Positions 39,243 to 47,390 of a DNA stretch of 64,000 nucleotides are shown here, piece by piece. A program made the translations under genes and the position numbers. The number at the start of each line of letters is the position of its first letter. Position 1 is the stretch's first letter. The notes beneath the pieces were generated by a model. The model searched no databases and was not told where the DNA came from. It saw only the letters and a list, made by a program, of their open reading frames with translations. This stretch comes from an uncultured Persicobacter sp. GTDB taxonomy: Bacteria; Bacteroidota; Bacteroidia; Cytophagales; Cyclobacteriaceae. The stretch spans positions 62,001-126,000 of the forward strand of contig CANMKE010000004.1 of NCBI GenBank assembly GCA_947498325.1, given 5' to 3'.

Positions 39243-39260
39243 AACCTGCTGAAGCAGGTT
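39243..39260. repeat. 18-nt palindrome AACCTGCTGAAGCAGGTT
   Basis: Two 8-nt arms surround a GA spacer. Two other palindromes in the window, at 40422-40439 and 40453-40470, have the same 8-2-8 design with a TC spacer but different arms. Confidence 0.65.
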
Positions 39261-39283
39261 GGTATTTCATTTTGGGACAACAC

Positions 39284-39308
39284 TGTAGAGACGTAATGCT
39301 TAACGTCT
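39284..39308 (+). repeat. Palindromic repeat, TGTAGRGRCGT family, copy 3
   Basis: It begins TGTAGAGACGT and ends AACGTCT, with the inner palindromic arms AGACGT/ACGTCT. It matches copies in the murB-dprA gap. Confidence 0.65.
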
Positions 39309-39447
39309 TGGCGGAAGCTAAAAATATTAGTTAAAATTAATTATTATAATAATTAATTTAAATTTTTAACTAATGAAAACATTTTTTCAAACAAAATATT
39401 TTATGTAAATAACTTTATTTTATAAGTATTTAAACGCACAAGTAAGT

Positions 39448-40104
39448 TTGAAAAAATTTAAAAGACTAAGACCTTCAACAAATGAACCTATAATTTCAAT
39501 AAGAGATGGCCGATTCAATTATAATAGTGTGTTTTACAAATTAGCAGAAATGCATCTGTATAAATACGTCCATTATTTTATTGATGAGGAGTTGAATGAA
39601 ATTGGCTTCCAGTTCTACAATGATAATATTGATAGTGACTGTTATTGTTTATATACATCTTCTGGTAAAAAACGTTCAATTAGGAGTAGTGCTGGCGAGA
39701 TAATTAATAGAAATAATTGGATATCTAAAATTCACAACTCGGAAGATAGCGATTTAAAAAATTTTAAGGCAAGGGAGCATAATGGAAAGTGGATTATTTC
39801 CTTAATGCCTGCATTTGAGAATTCTTTTCTTAAGGAAAAAATCCCATACAGTCTAAAAAACACCAAAGGAATCTATCAATACTTGGATAAGAAAGGACAA
39901 GTAGTATATATTGGAAAAGGTAATATATTTAATAGATTAAAATCTCCTGAACGAAAAGAATGGCATTTTCATAAAGTTGAATATTCAATTATTGATAATG
40001 AAGATAAGCAATTTGAATGGGAAGACTTTTGGCTTGAAAACTTTAAGGATAAAAATAATGGTAAATTACCTCTATATAATTTAATTTCTGGTCATAAGAG
40101 ATAA
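39448..40104 (+). CDS. GIY-YIG nuclease-like protein with unrecognised N-terminal domain
   Basis: This 218-residue protein starts with TTG; no ATG is available upstream. The C-terminal part is a GIY-YIG domain: GIY at residues 141-143, YIG at 154-156, a candidate Arg at 163, a candidate catalytic Glu at about 190-192 and Asn at 211 in PLYN. All key positions are present, so it may be an active nuclease. The N-terminal 130 residues (for example FNYNSVFYKLAEMHLYKYVHYFIDE) match nothing I know. Codon use is far more AT-rich than in neighbours, pointing to recent transfer. It could belong to a selfish element, a restriction-like system or DNA repair. No partner gene is evident. Confidence 0.78.
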   Translation: MKKFKRLRPSTNEPIISIRDGRFNYNSVFYKLAEMHLYKYVHYFIDEELNEIGFQFYNDNIDSDCYCLYTSSGKKRSIRSSAGEIINRNNWISKIHNSEDSDLKNFKAREHNGKWIISLMPAFENSFLKEKIPYSLKNTKGIYQYLDKKGQVVYIGKGNIFNRLKSPERKEWHFHKVEYSIIDNEDKQFEWEDFWLENFKDKNNGKLPLYNLISGHKR

Positions 40105-40353
40105 AGTTCAAAATAATACACTTATTCGATCAAATCAGGGGAGCGAACAATAATCTCCATTTTTTCGTGCAGATTGTGTGCGATAGTCTACAAATCATAA
40201 ATAAACCATTTGTATCGGTCTTGTACAAATTAAATCTCCCTACCTCAATTTGTAGTTCCTCAATTACGACTAATGTAGTAAAACGGTGCTTAGGTAAAGC
40301 AGGAAAAACAAATAACATGAGACGTAAATTATTACCCCTTTACAGAATCATCA

Positions 40354-40384
40354 ATAGCCATCACCAAAGGGACTCTCGCTATAG
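40354..40384 (+). repeat. Palindromic repeat, CTATCACGAGAG family, copy 2
   Basis: A degenerate copy reading ATAGCCATCACCAAAGG at the left and GGGACTCTCGCTATAG at the right; the right half matches the copy at 44137-44163 closely. Confidence 0.5.
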
Positions 40385-40421
40385 GATGAATAGGCTGGTA
40401 CTTCCCAACTCCCACCGCCCC

Positions 40422-40439
40422 AACCCACTTCAGTGGGTT
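40422..40439. repeat. 18-nt palindrome AACCCACTTCAGTGGGTT
   Basis: 8-nt perfect arms around a TC spacer. Same design as the palindromes at 39243-39260 and 40453-40470. Confidence 0.65.
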
Positions 40440-40452
40440 TGACGCTGTTAGG

Positions 40453-40470
40453 CCAAGGTTTCAACCTTGG
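40453..40470. repeat. 18-nt palindrome CCAAGGTTTCAACCTTGG
   Basis: 8-nt perfect arms around a TC spacer, only 13 nt from the preceding palindrome. Confidence 0.65.
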
Positions 40471-40516
40471 TGAGAATATGTAGGTCAAGGCTTTATTCTT
40501 GGTAAAATAACGCATC

Positions 40517-40540
40517 GGTCGCAGACAGGAGCCTACGACC
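40517..40540 (+). repeat. GGTCGTAG-family palindromic repeat, copy 1
   Basis: GGTCGCAG pairs with CTACGACC (interrupted by one base) around a short loop. Related copies lie at 43441-43464, 43477-43512 and 44102-44131. Confidence 0.6.
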
Positions 40541-40552
40541 AGCGCTTAAGGC

Positions 40553-42148
40553 CTACACGCTATCATCCACCTCAAACCAATCCAAATTGCGCTCCTGCTC
40601 ATTGAAGTGCATACCGATCAAAATGATTTTTCGATCATCACTCAAATAGGGCGCATAGTATTTTTTCTCATGAATTTGCTGAATGGCTTCGCCTTTCTCT
40701 TTGCCTTCAGGCTTTGGTGCATTCACCTTGAATTCGACCACATAGATGTGCGTCGGGGTTTCCATCACCAAGTCGATACGTCCGTGAGAAGTCGCTTCTT
40801 CGGTGTGGGTTTTCAAGCCTAAAGCCAATAAATAAACATACATCACCGAAGCGTAATAGCCTTCAAACTTATCGATGTTGTTTTGCACATAATTATTGTA
40901 AGGGATGGCCGAAAACATCGCCTTGATCGCTTTTTCGAAATCACCCATTTGATGATCATAAATGGCATCAAATGCCTTATAATTTTGATGCTGACTGCTT
41001 TGACGGAGTCCCGTCAGATCCATCAAAAAGAGTCTGTTCAGCGATACCTGAATTTCATTGTTCGGAATCGCCATTCGATAGCGATACCCACGCATCGGTA
41101 TTTTGATGCGCTCAGCAATGGTCAGATAACCTGCTTGCCACAAAAGGGAAACCAAATTCAGATTATTTAAATCAAACTGTTTCAACTCCTCCGAAGGCAA
41201 AACCAAATTGCTCAATTGGTAGGGCGTGACCTCCCCTTTCGAAAAGATTTTAGTAATAAAAGCAGGCTGACCTGAGTCCCACCAATAATTATCAAAATCC
41301 GCCTGTTTTTTCAGGAATAATAAAATATCAAATGGATTGTACACCTTATCGCCAAGATAGTTATAGCCATTGTACCAAGCCTTGACTTCCTCCATGTCAA
41401 CATCATCAAAATAGCTTCCAAAGCAGGTTTCCAGTTCATTTTGGGTAAAACCACAAATAGATGCATAATGACCATCGAGTGTAATGTCCTCAAAGTTATT
41501 CGCCCCACTGAATAGCCCCACACCAGTGAACTTGGTAATACCCGTCATGAAGCAAAAGCGAATGTATTGATCCGAGGCTTTGATCGCCGAATAAAAACCC
41601 CGCAAAACATCTAAAGACTTAGAAGCTAATTGATCATCGCTGGACAGGGTATCCTGTACGGGTTTGTCGTATTCGTCGATGAGGATAACGACCTTATTTC
41701 GATGTTTTTTCGCTACTGCCTGAATTAACTCCATGAACTGCGAACCCAACTGCTCCTCGGTCTTAAGCTCTACCTGATATTTTCTTGCGTTTGACTGTAA
41801 AACAAATTGAATCTTTTGCCCTACCGAATCAATATCTTTATAGTGAACGCCACTCAGATCAATCCGAATCACAGGATAACTTTGCGACCAATCCCATTTA
41901 TCATGAATATAAAGTCCCTCAAACAGCTCCTGCTTTCCTTCAAAAAGCGCTTCAAAGGTGGAGCAAAGCATAGATTTCCCGAAACGACGAGGACGTGACA
42001 AAAAGTAATAACCAATGCTAAGTTTGGCCATTTCATAAATATATTTTGTTTTATCCACGTACAAGAAGTCATCCTTAGGAAACCTAAGGCGCTCAAACGT
42101 CTGTATGCCGATCGGTAATGCTTGTCTTTGGCTCATGGGATTATCCAT
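40553..42148 (-). CDS. AAA-ATPase-like protein with PD-(D/E)XK nuclease-like domain
   Basis: The product has 531 residues from the ATG at 42148; a TTG start would add four. The N-terminal AAA-ATPase-like domain begins PIGIQTFERLRF and has a Walker A variant in SRPRRFGKSML and Walker B VVILIDEYDK. The C-terminal PD-(D/E)XK-type domain shows GRIDLVMETPTHIYVVEFKVN (Asp and Glu-x-Lys). This two-domain family is abundant in Bacteroidota, often in many copies per genome, and its function is not established. Defence or mobile-element roles have been suggested by context. It is bordered by repeat-rich gaps and reads toward the GIY-YIG gene. Confidence 0.88.
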   Translation of the reverse strand: MDNPMSQRQALPIGIQTFERLRFPKDDFLYVDKTKYIYEMAKLSIGYYFLSRPRRFGKSMLCSTFEALFEGKQELFEGLYIHDKWDWSQSYPVIRIDLSGVHYKDIDSVGQKIQFVLQSNARKYQVELKTEEQLGSQFMELIQAVAKKHRNKVVILIDEYDKPVQDTLSSDDQLASKSLDVLRGFYSAIKASDQYIRFCFMTGITKFTGVGLFSGANNFEDITLDGHYASICGFTQNELETCFGSYFDDVDMEEVKAWYNGYNYLGDKVYNPFDILLFLKKQADFDNYWWDSGQPAFITKIFSKGEVTPYQLSNLVLPSEELKQFDLNNLNLVSLLWQAGYLTIAERIKIPMRGYRYRMAIPNNEIQVSLNRLFLMDLTGLRQSSQHQNYKAFDAIYDHQMGDFEKAIKAMFSAIPYNNYVQNNIDKFEGYYASVMYVYLLALGLKTHTEEATSHGRIDLVMETPTHIYVVEFKVNAPKPEGKEKGEAIQQIHEKKYYAPYLSDDRKIILIGMHFNEQERNLDWFEVDDSV

Positions 42149-42210
42149 TTTTATATTCAAGTTTAAAGATACAGATTTTTTGGGAAAGGGACTTGAAAAG
42201 TAGTCGAGCT

Positions 42211-42218
42211 TATCTTTG
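42211..42218 (+). promoter_or_regulatory. Candidate promoter -7 box of the TlpA-like gene
   Basis: TATCTTTG, followed by C, matches the -7 consensus TAnnTTTG perfectly. No good -33 box is seen at 19 nt. It lies 92 nt before the start codon. Confidence 0.4.
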
Positions 42219-42310
42219 CAGGATTTATTGCGGGATTTGCATAATCCGCCACTTCCCGTTATTTTACAAAAAAATAGAAATCAATCACTCCACCCTCATA
42301 CCCCCTTATC

Positions 42311-43429
42311 ATGAAAAAATATCTTTTTGGGCTCTCCATTCTTGCTTCTATCGGGTTTAGTGCCTGTAATTCTTCGGAACAAGCACAACAGGAAAATGCC
42401 AAACATACCGTTCACCTGAAGGGGAATATTCAAAAAGCTGAAGATGCCCAAGGTGCTGTGGTACTTTTGCAAGTGGAACCTGCAGGTAATCTGCGCGACA
42501 CCATTCGGGTGGATGCCAATGGAAAATTTGATTATGAATTGAAGGACTTTGAGCCAGGATTTTACCGTCTGATGGTTTACAATCAGCTTCCTGTGATTTT
42601 AGCGATCAACAATAATGACCTTGAAATTAATGTTGATGCGGAGAACTCCAAGGTTACGGGCTCTCCTGAGGTTGAGGTGCAGCAAAAGATCAATTTACTC
42701 AATCAGCAAATTACCGACAGCGTGGCTGAAATTCAGATGAATTATGCCGAAGCGGCCAATAAAAAAGACCAGGCAGGAATGCAAATGGCCGAAGCGCAAT
42801 TTACCAACTTGCAAGGGCAGTTGAATCAGCAAATAAAAAAAATTATTGAGGAGGCGCCAGTCAACCTAACTACCCTGAACATTTTAAAGGATGTGATTAC
42901 CTATGATACTGATCCAGAATTTGTAGATGCACAGCTTGCTCGACTTAATAAGAAAATGCCTGGCCTGAAAATCGTCAAGCAATTTGAGATGCAGCTTGCG
43001 GCAACAAAAAAGCTTGCCATTGGCGCCGAAGCCCCCGAGGTCAGCCTCAAAGATCAGGAAGGAAAAACCATTAAGCTGTCCTCTTTGCGTGGTCAGGTGG
43101 TTTTGTTGGATTTTTGGGCTTCATGGTGTGGACCTTGCCGTAAGGAAAGCCCAAGCCTTGTGAAAGCCTATAAAAACTTCCACGATAAAGGATTTGAAAT
43201 TTATGGCATCTCTCTCGACCGCAACCCTGAAGCGTGGCAAAAAGCCATGGCCGATGATCAGTTGCCAGGCGTGCAGGTGATCGGGATGGAAGATGGTAAA
43301 GCCGATGTAGCAGGTATCTATCAGATCACGGCTATTCCTGCATCTTTCCTTTTAGATAAAGAAGGGAAAATCATCGCCAAGAATTTAAGGGGCGAGGAAT
43401 TGGAGAAGGCGTTGGAGAAGGCGTTGTAG
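42311..43429 (+). CDS. TlpA-like thiol-disulfide oxidoreductase lipoprotein
   Basis: This 372-residue protein has a lipoprotein signal (lipobox FSAC, Cys19), a DUF4369-like beta domain (about residues 33-115), a helical linker rich in Gln and Glu (about residues 122-180), and a C-terminal thioredoxin/AhpC-type domain with the redox motif WCGPC (Trp272, Cys273, Cys276). The cis-Pro loop lies in ITAIPASFLLD. Such proteins reduce or isomerise disulfides in the periplasm, sometimes for cytochrome c maturation. It has its own promoter-like box and a terminator. Confidence 0.92.
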   Translation: MKKYLFGLSILASIGFSACNSSEQAQQENAKHTVHLKGNIQKAEDAQGAVVLLQVEPAGNLRDTIRVDANGKFDYELKDFEPGFYRLMVYNQLPVILAINNNDLEINVDAENSKVTGSPEVEVQQKINLLNQQITDSVAEIQMNYAEAANKKDQAGMQMAEAQFTNLQGQLNQQIKKIIEEAPVNLTTLNILKDVITYDTDPEFVDAQLARLNKKMPGLKIVKQFEMQLAATKKLAIGAEAPEVSLKDQEGKTIKLSSLRGQVVLLDFWASWCGPCRKESPSLVKAYKNFHDKGFEIYGISLDRNPEAWQKAMADDQLPGVQVIGMEDGKADVAGIYQITAIPASFLLDKEGKIIAKNLRGEELEKALEKAL

Positions 43430-43440
43430 GTTGAAATATT

Positions 43441-43464
43441 GGTCGTAGCGAAGGCGCCACGACC
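43441..43464 (+). repeat. GGTCGTAG-family palindromic repeat, copy 2
   Basis: GGTCGTAGCG and CGCCACGACC form imperfect arms with a short loop, 12 nt after the TlpA-like stop codon. Confidence 0.6.
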
Positions 43465-43476
43465 AAATAAGGGTAA

Positions 43477-43520
43477 AAACTGGTTGTAGTCTCCGTACTA
43501 TGACCAGTTTTTTTTATAAA
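43477..43520. terminator. Bidirectional terminator built from a GGTCGTAG-family repeat
   Basis: AAAACTGGTTGTAGT pairs with ACTATGACCAGTTTT (two mismatches) around a 6-nt loop and ends in T8 on the plus strand and A-derived T5 on the minus strand. It serves the convergent TlpA-like and YfiT-like genes. Its stem has the same core as the repeats at 43441 and 44102, so a repeat copy seems to have become the terminator. Confidence 0.75.
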
Positions 43521-43526
43521 TATGGC

Positions 43527-44072
43527 CTACCCCTTACCTCCCCCTTCAGCCTCAATTGCCAATCGAACATGAGCCAAATGATGGTTGCAATGCCATGCAT
43601 AAATCCCAATATTCTCCACCAAACTAAAGGACGTACCATGCTCGGGATGCACAAAGGTTCGATTCAACTCCTCTTGACTAAGGCTTTTCAACAACTTCAC
43701 CCATTTCCGATGCAATGCCCTGAGCAAAAGCAAAGAATCCTCAATATTATCATCCAAACTATCCGATAGTTCTGCCCAACGATCTTCAAAATAGGGTTTG
43801 ATCGCTGGCACCTCTTCTGTTAATGCCAATTTGAACCGAATGAAGCTGTTCATATGAGAATCTGCACAATGATGAACTAATTGTTTGATGCTCCACCCTC
43901 CTGCTCTATAACACCAATTCAACTGGTCAACTGATAAGTCCTTCACGACCTCTTGTAAGGTGGAAGGAAACTGTTCAATCGTCAAAATCCATTGTTCCAA
44001 TTGTGCTGAAGTTGGGTGTTTTTCAGAAGGCATTTCCCCAATAGGGAATCGTAGGTTGATTGTAGAATTCAT
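43527..44072 (-). CDS. YfiT-like DinB-superfamily protein (putative metal-dependent hydrolase/transferase)
   Basis: This 181-residue four-helix-bundle protein of the DinB/YfiT type begins LRFPIGEMPSEKHPT, typical of the YfiT branch. Metal-ligand histidines are visible in QLVHHCADSH and AWHCNHHLAHV. The B. subtilis member YfiT is described as a bacillithiol transferase. Whether this organism uses bacillithiol is unknown from the window. It is convergent with the TlpA-like gene. Confidence 0.88.
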   Translation of the reverse strand: MNSTINLRFPIGEMPSEKHPTSAQLEQWILTIEQFPSTLQEVVKDLSVDQLNWCYRAGGWSIKQLVHHCADSHMNSFIRFKLALTEEVPAIKPYFEDRWAELSDSLDDNIEDSLLLLRALHRKWVKLLKSLSQEELNRTFVHPEHGTSFSLVENIGIYAWHCNHHLAHVRLAIEAEGGGKG

Positions 44073-44101
44073 ACTATTTGATTTTTTGTCGCTCAGCTAA
44101 A

Positions 44102-44131
44102 ACTGATCGTGGTTCGGGGACTACGACCAGT
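44102..44131 (+). repeat. GGTCGTAG-family palindromic repeat, copy 4
   Basis: ACTGATCGTGGT pairs with ACTACGACCAGT with two mismatches around a 6-nt loop, upstream of the YfiT-like gene. Confidence 0.65.
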
Positions 44132-44136
44132 AAAGA

Positions 44137-44163
44137 CTATCACGAGAGGGACTCTCGCGATAG
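44137..44163 (+). repeat. Palindromic repeat, CTATCACGAGAG family, copy 3
   Basis: CTATCACGAGAG pairs with CTCTCGCGATAG with one mismatch around a GGA loop, making it the best-preserved copy of this family. It lies between the dehydrogenase stop codon and the YfiT-like start. Confidence 0.7.
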
Positions 44164-44208
44164 CTTTAATTTTATCGTCCAAGCGCGACGCTTGAACTTT
44201 GAAATTTC

Positions 44209-47142
44209 TTAATCCAAAGCCTCATACAAAATTTCCACAGGGTGCTTGGCATGACGGTCAGTTCCGTCCTTGATTTGATGTCGACAACTTGTTCCAGTCG
44301 CTGAAATCAAAACCTCTTCCGGTTGCTTTCTCACCGTTGGAAAAAGCACCAATTCCCCGATCTGCATTGATAGTTCATAATGCTCTTTTTCATAACCAAA
44401 AGAGCCTGCCATTCCGCAACAACCCGACGGAATAGCCTCCACGGTGTAATTGCTTGGGAAGGATAAAATCCGCTTGGAAGGCACCAAACTCGCCACCGCT
44501 TTTTGCTGACAGTGCCCATGCAGCTTGACCTTTTTGCTCTCCTTGGTAAAGCGACTTTTATCCACTTTCCCTGCTTCCATCAGCTGATCGATAAACTCAT
44601 CAATCATAAAAACATTCTTCGCCAACTGCTCCGCCTGCTTGCGCATGGTGCCACGGGTCAGGTCGATATATTCATCGCGGAAAGACAAAATCGCTGAAGG
44701 TTCCAAACCCACCAAAGGCGTTTTATCATTCACCAATTTGGAGAAAATATTGATGTTCTTCTCCGCAAAAGCCTTCCCTTTTCTCAGGAAACCTTTCGAC
44801 AGATAAGCCCTTCCACTTGGGGCATGCTCCACCATCAACACCTCATATCCCAGGGCTTCCAAAAGCTTAATCGCCGTTTGTCCGATATTGGTATCGTTAT
44901 AATTGGTAAATTCATCGCAGAAGAAATACACCTGCCCATGAATCGCAGGGGTGCGTTGCTTCGGACGCTTATTGAACCAATCACGCAAAGTCACTTTATG
45001 TACCTTGGGAATACTGCGCTGAGGTGCGATGCCCGCCGTCGCCTTCACTATCGAAGAGGTAACCGAATTGTCCACCATAAAGTTAAACAATGACGACACC
45101 TTCGATGCGAGGTGGTTGCTTTTATGAATATTGGCAATCATTCTTGAACGCAAAGGCGCGCCATGCACATCGTAGTAGTTTTGCAGAAATTCCGCCTTCA
45201 GTTTACCAATATCCACATTGGATGGACATTCTGATTTACAGCCTTTGCAGGACAGACACAGATCCAAAACCTCTTTCAGCTCTTCGCTGTCAAAGCGGTT
45301 GGCATTGGTATTATTGTTCAAAACCTCCCGCAGAATATTCGCCCGTCCACGGGTAGAATGTTTTTCCTCACGGGTCGCCATATAACTCGGACACATGGTC
45401 CCGCCAGAAGCATGGGATTTCAGGCAGATACCCGTTCCGTTACAGTTTTCTGCTGCACGCACCACGCCGTGGGTAGAAGAAAAATCAAGCAGGGTTTCAA
45501 TTTCTGGTGTTTCCTGTCCTGGCTCAAAACGCAGGCTTTCGTTCATCTTCGGCGTATCGACAATCTTGTTCGGATTGAAGATGCCCTTCGGATCCCACAT
45601 GCGCTTGACCTCTTTGAGCAGGGCATAATTTTTTTGCCCGATCATCAGCGGAATAAACTCCCCGCGCAAACGGCCATCGCCATGCTCCCCACTTAATGAG
45701 CCATTATATTTTTTCACCAAATGGGCAATTTCCGTCGCAATTGTACGGAACATCTCATTCCCTTCTTTGGTCTTCAGGTTCAAAATCGGACGCAAATGCA
45801 ACTCGCCTGAACCCGCATGGGCATAATGGACACAACTCAAGCCGTACTTATCGAGTGTAACATTGAAATCGCGGATAAAGGCAGGCAAATCCTCCACATC
45901 AACGGCTGTATCCTCAATCACCGGTGCCGGTTTGGCATCGCCCGGCATATTCGACAACAAGCCCAAACCTGCCTTACGCAGCGACCACACCTTACCGCAG
46001 TCAGCTCCTTCAATCAGTGGGAAATGATAGCCCAAGCCTGCTTCCTTAAAGTCTGCCACCATCGCCTCATAAACCTGCTGCACTTCCTCCTTGGTATCTC
46101 GGGAAATATCCACCGCCAAAATTGCACCCGGCTCACCTTGCACAAAAAAGCGGTAAGGCGCATACATTTTACTGTTGGCGGTACACTCCAAAATAAACTG
46201 ATCCATTAATTCTGAAGCCAGCACATCATGTTTCAGTGCGACCAAATTACCTTTCAGTGCCTCATCAACACTGTTAAAATGAAGTGCAACCAATGCTTGC
46301 TCCGTCGGGGGCAAAGGGGCACACTGCAAGGTAATTTCATAAATCAATGCCAGGGTTCCTTCTGATCCGGCAATCAATTTACAAAAGTTGAAATCGTCTT
46401 TTCCAAAGGTATAAGGTGCCGTATCCAGGAGCATGTCAATGGCATAACCTGTGTTGCGACGTGGAATAGACGGCTTCGGGAACTCCTTCCTGATTTCCTC
46501 CTGATTGGCTTTATCGGAAAGCATGGCGTCCATACCGTGATATAAAGCGCCTTCCAGAGTTTTTAGCTGACATTTTTTCTCGAATTCCTCCCTGTTGAGG
46601 GCTGAAAAAGTGACATCAGAGCCATCAGCAAGAATAGCCTTCACCTCAATCAGCTGCTCACGGGTAGAACCATAAACCACCGAATTGGATCCGCAGGAAT
46701 TATTGCCCACCATTCCGCCGATCATGGCGCGGTTGGCCGTAGAGGTTTCCGGGCCAAAATAAAGCTGTGAAGCTTTCAGGTGCATATTCAGCACATCCCG
46801 AATTACACCAGGCTGAACAGTCACCCGCTGATTTTCGGTATCTACAGAAAGGATGTCGGTGAACTTTTTGGAGACATCAACAATAATCCCCTTGCCGACC
46901 ACCTGCCCGGCAAGTGAGGTTCCCGCCGTTCGGGGAATCAGTGGCACTTGATGCTGATCCGCAAATTTTACCAAAGTGAAAAGGTCCTCTTTATTTTCAG
47001 GGATTGCCACCGCAAGCGGAAGTTCTCGGTATGCTGAAGCATCAGTAGCATAAAGCTTGAGCATCAGGTCATCATAATATAATTGCCCCTGTAACTGCTC
47101 AGCAAGCACCGAAAGTAGTTGATTGTCCACCGTGTCCATCAT
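44209..47142 (-). CDS. FAD-linked oxidoreductase with Fe-S C-terminal domains (YdiJ-like)
   Basis: This 977-residue protein has an FAD-binding domain (about residues 20-240: PRTAGTSLAGQVVGKG, MIGGMVGNNSCGSNS), a FAD-oxidase C-terminal domain (about residues 270-540: HAHAG-like HYAHAGSGELHLRP, SGEHGDGRLRGEF), a ferredoxin-like region (CNGTGICLK...MCPSY and CLSCKGCKSECPSNVD, about residues 575-660), and a CCG-type domain (GHCQQKA, SGCCGMAGSFGYEKEHY). This combination fits the D-2-hydroxyacid/D-lactate dehydrogenase group typified by YdiJ, which passes electrons from a hydroxyacid to the quinone pool. The substrate cannot be told from sequence. No defects seen. Confidence 0.92.
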   Translation of the reverse strand: MMDTVDNQLLSVLAEQLQGQLYYDDLMLKLYATDASAYRELPLAVAIPENKEDLFTLVKFADQHQVPLIPRTAGTSLAGQVVGKGIIVDVSKKFTDILSVDTENQRVTVQPGVIRDVLNMHLKASQLYFGPETSTANRAMIGGMVGNNSCGSNSVVYGSTREQLIEVKAILADGSDVTFSALNREEFEKKCQLKTLEGALYHGMDAMLSDKANQEEIRKEFPKPSIPRRNTGYAIDMLLDTAPYTFGKDDFNFCKLIAGSEGTLALIYEITLQCAPLPPTEQALVALHFNSVDEALKGNLVALKHDVLASELMDQFILECTANSKMYAPYRFFVQGEPGAILAVDISRDTKEEVQQVYEAMVADFKEAGLGYHFPLIEGADCGKVWSLRKAGLGLLSNMPGDAKPAPVIEDTAVDVEDLPAFIRDFNVTLDKYGLSCVHYAHAGSGELHLRPILNLKTKEGNEMFRTIATEIAHLVKKYNGSLSGEHGDGRLRGEFIPLMIGQKNYALLKEVKRMWDPKGIFNPNKIVDTPKMNESLRFEPGQETPEIETLLDFSSTHGVVRAAENCNGTGICLKSHASGGTMCPSYMATREEKHSTRGRANILREVLNNNTNANRFDSEELKEVLDLCLSCKGCKSECPSNVDIGKLKAEFLQNYYDVHGAPLRSRMIANIHKSNHLASKVSSLFNFMVDNSVTSSIVKATAGIAPQRSIPKVHKVTLRDWFNKRPKQRTPAIHGQVYFFCDEFTNYNDTNIGQTAIKLLEALGYEVLMVEHAPSGRAYLSKGFLRKGKAFAEKNINIFSKLVNDKTPLVGLEPSAILSFRDEYIDLTRGTMRKQAEQLAKNVFMIDEFIDQLMEAGKVDKSRFTKESKKVKLHGHCQQKAVASLVPSKRILSFPSNYTVEAIPSGCCGMAGSFGYEKEHYELSMQIGELVLFPTVRKQPEEVLISATGTSCRHQIKDGTDRHAKHPVEILYEALD

Positions 47143-47390
47143 TCAGAAATTCGATTTAATAGGTTTGGTATGCACTGGTATCAAAAATTATTGATACTGG
47201 GATATCATTGAATAGAATACCAATATATGAAAAATTAATGGGGTTTGATGTTTTAAATGCACATATCAGACGGTTTAGTTGCTGATTTAACAGGAAAAAT
47301 GATGGATATTAAAAATCAAACAATCCTGTTCTTCCCCTTAATAAAATTATAAATTGCAACCGTAAAAGTATTCCCAATATTGATTTGAAG

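Larger units (their letters stand above)
39130..39447. other. Gap between alaS and the GIY-YIG gene
   Basis: These 318 nt hold the alaS terminator and two palindromic repeats (39243-39260 and 39284-39308). The right third is strikingly AT-rich and continues in composition into the following gene, which marks a likely boundary of transferred DNA near 39310-39330. Confidence 0.6.
40105..40552. other. Repeat-rich gap after the GIY-YIG gene
   Basis: These 448 nt carry at least four palindromic repeats (listed separately) and no convincing gene. Composition returns to the genome average from about 40110 on. Confidence 0.6.

Noticed and set aside
39448-42148. Complete restriction-modification system
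   Set aside because: Two nuclease-like proteins are present but no methyltransferase or specificity subunit was found near them; the THUMP methyltransferase at 52.8 kb is an RNA enzyme.
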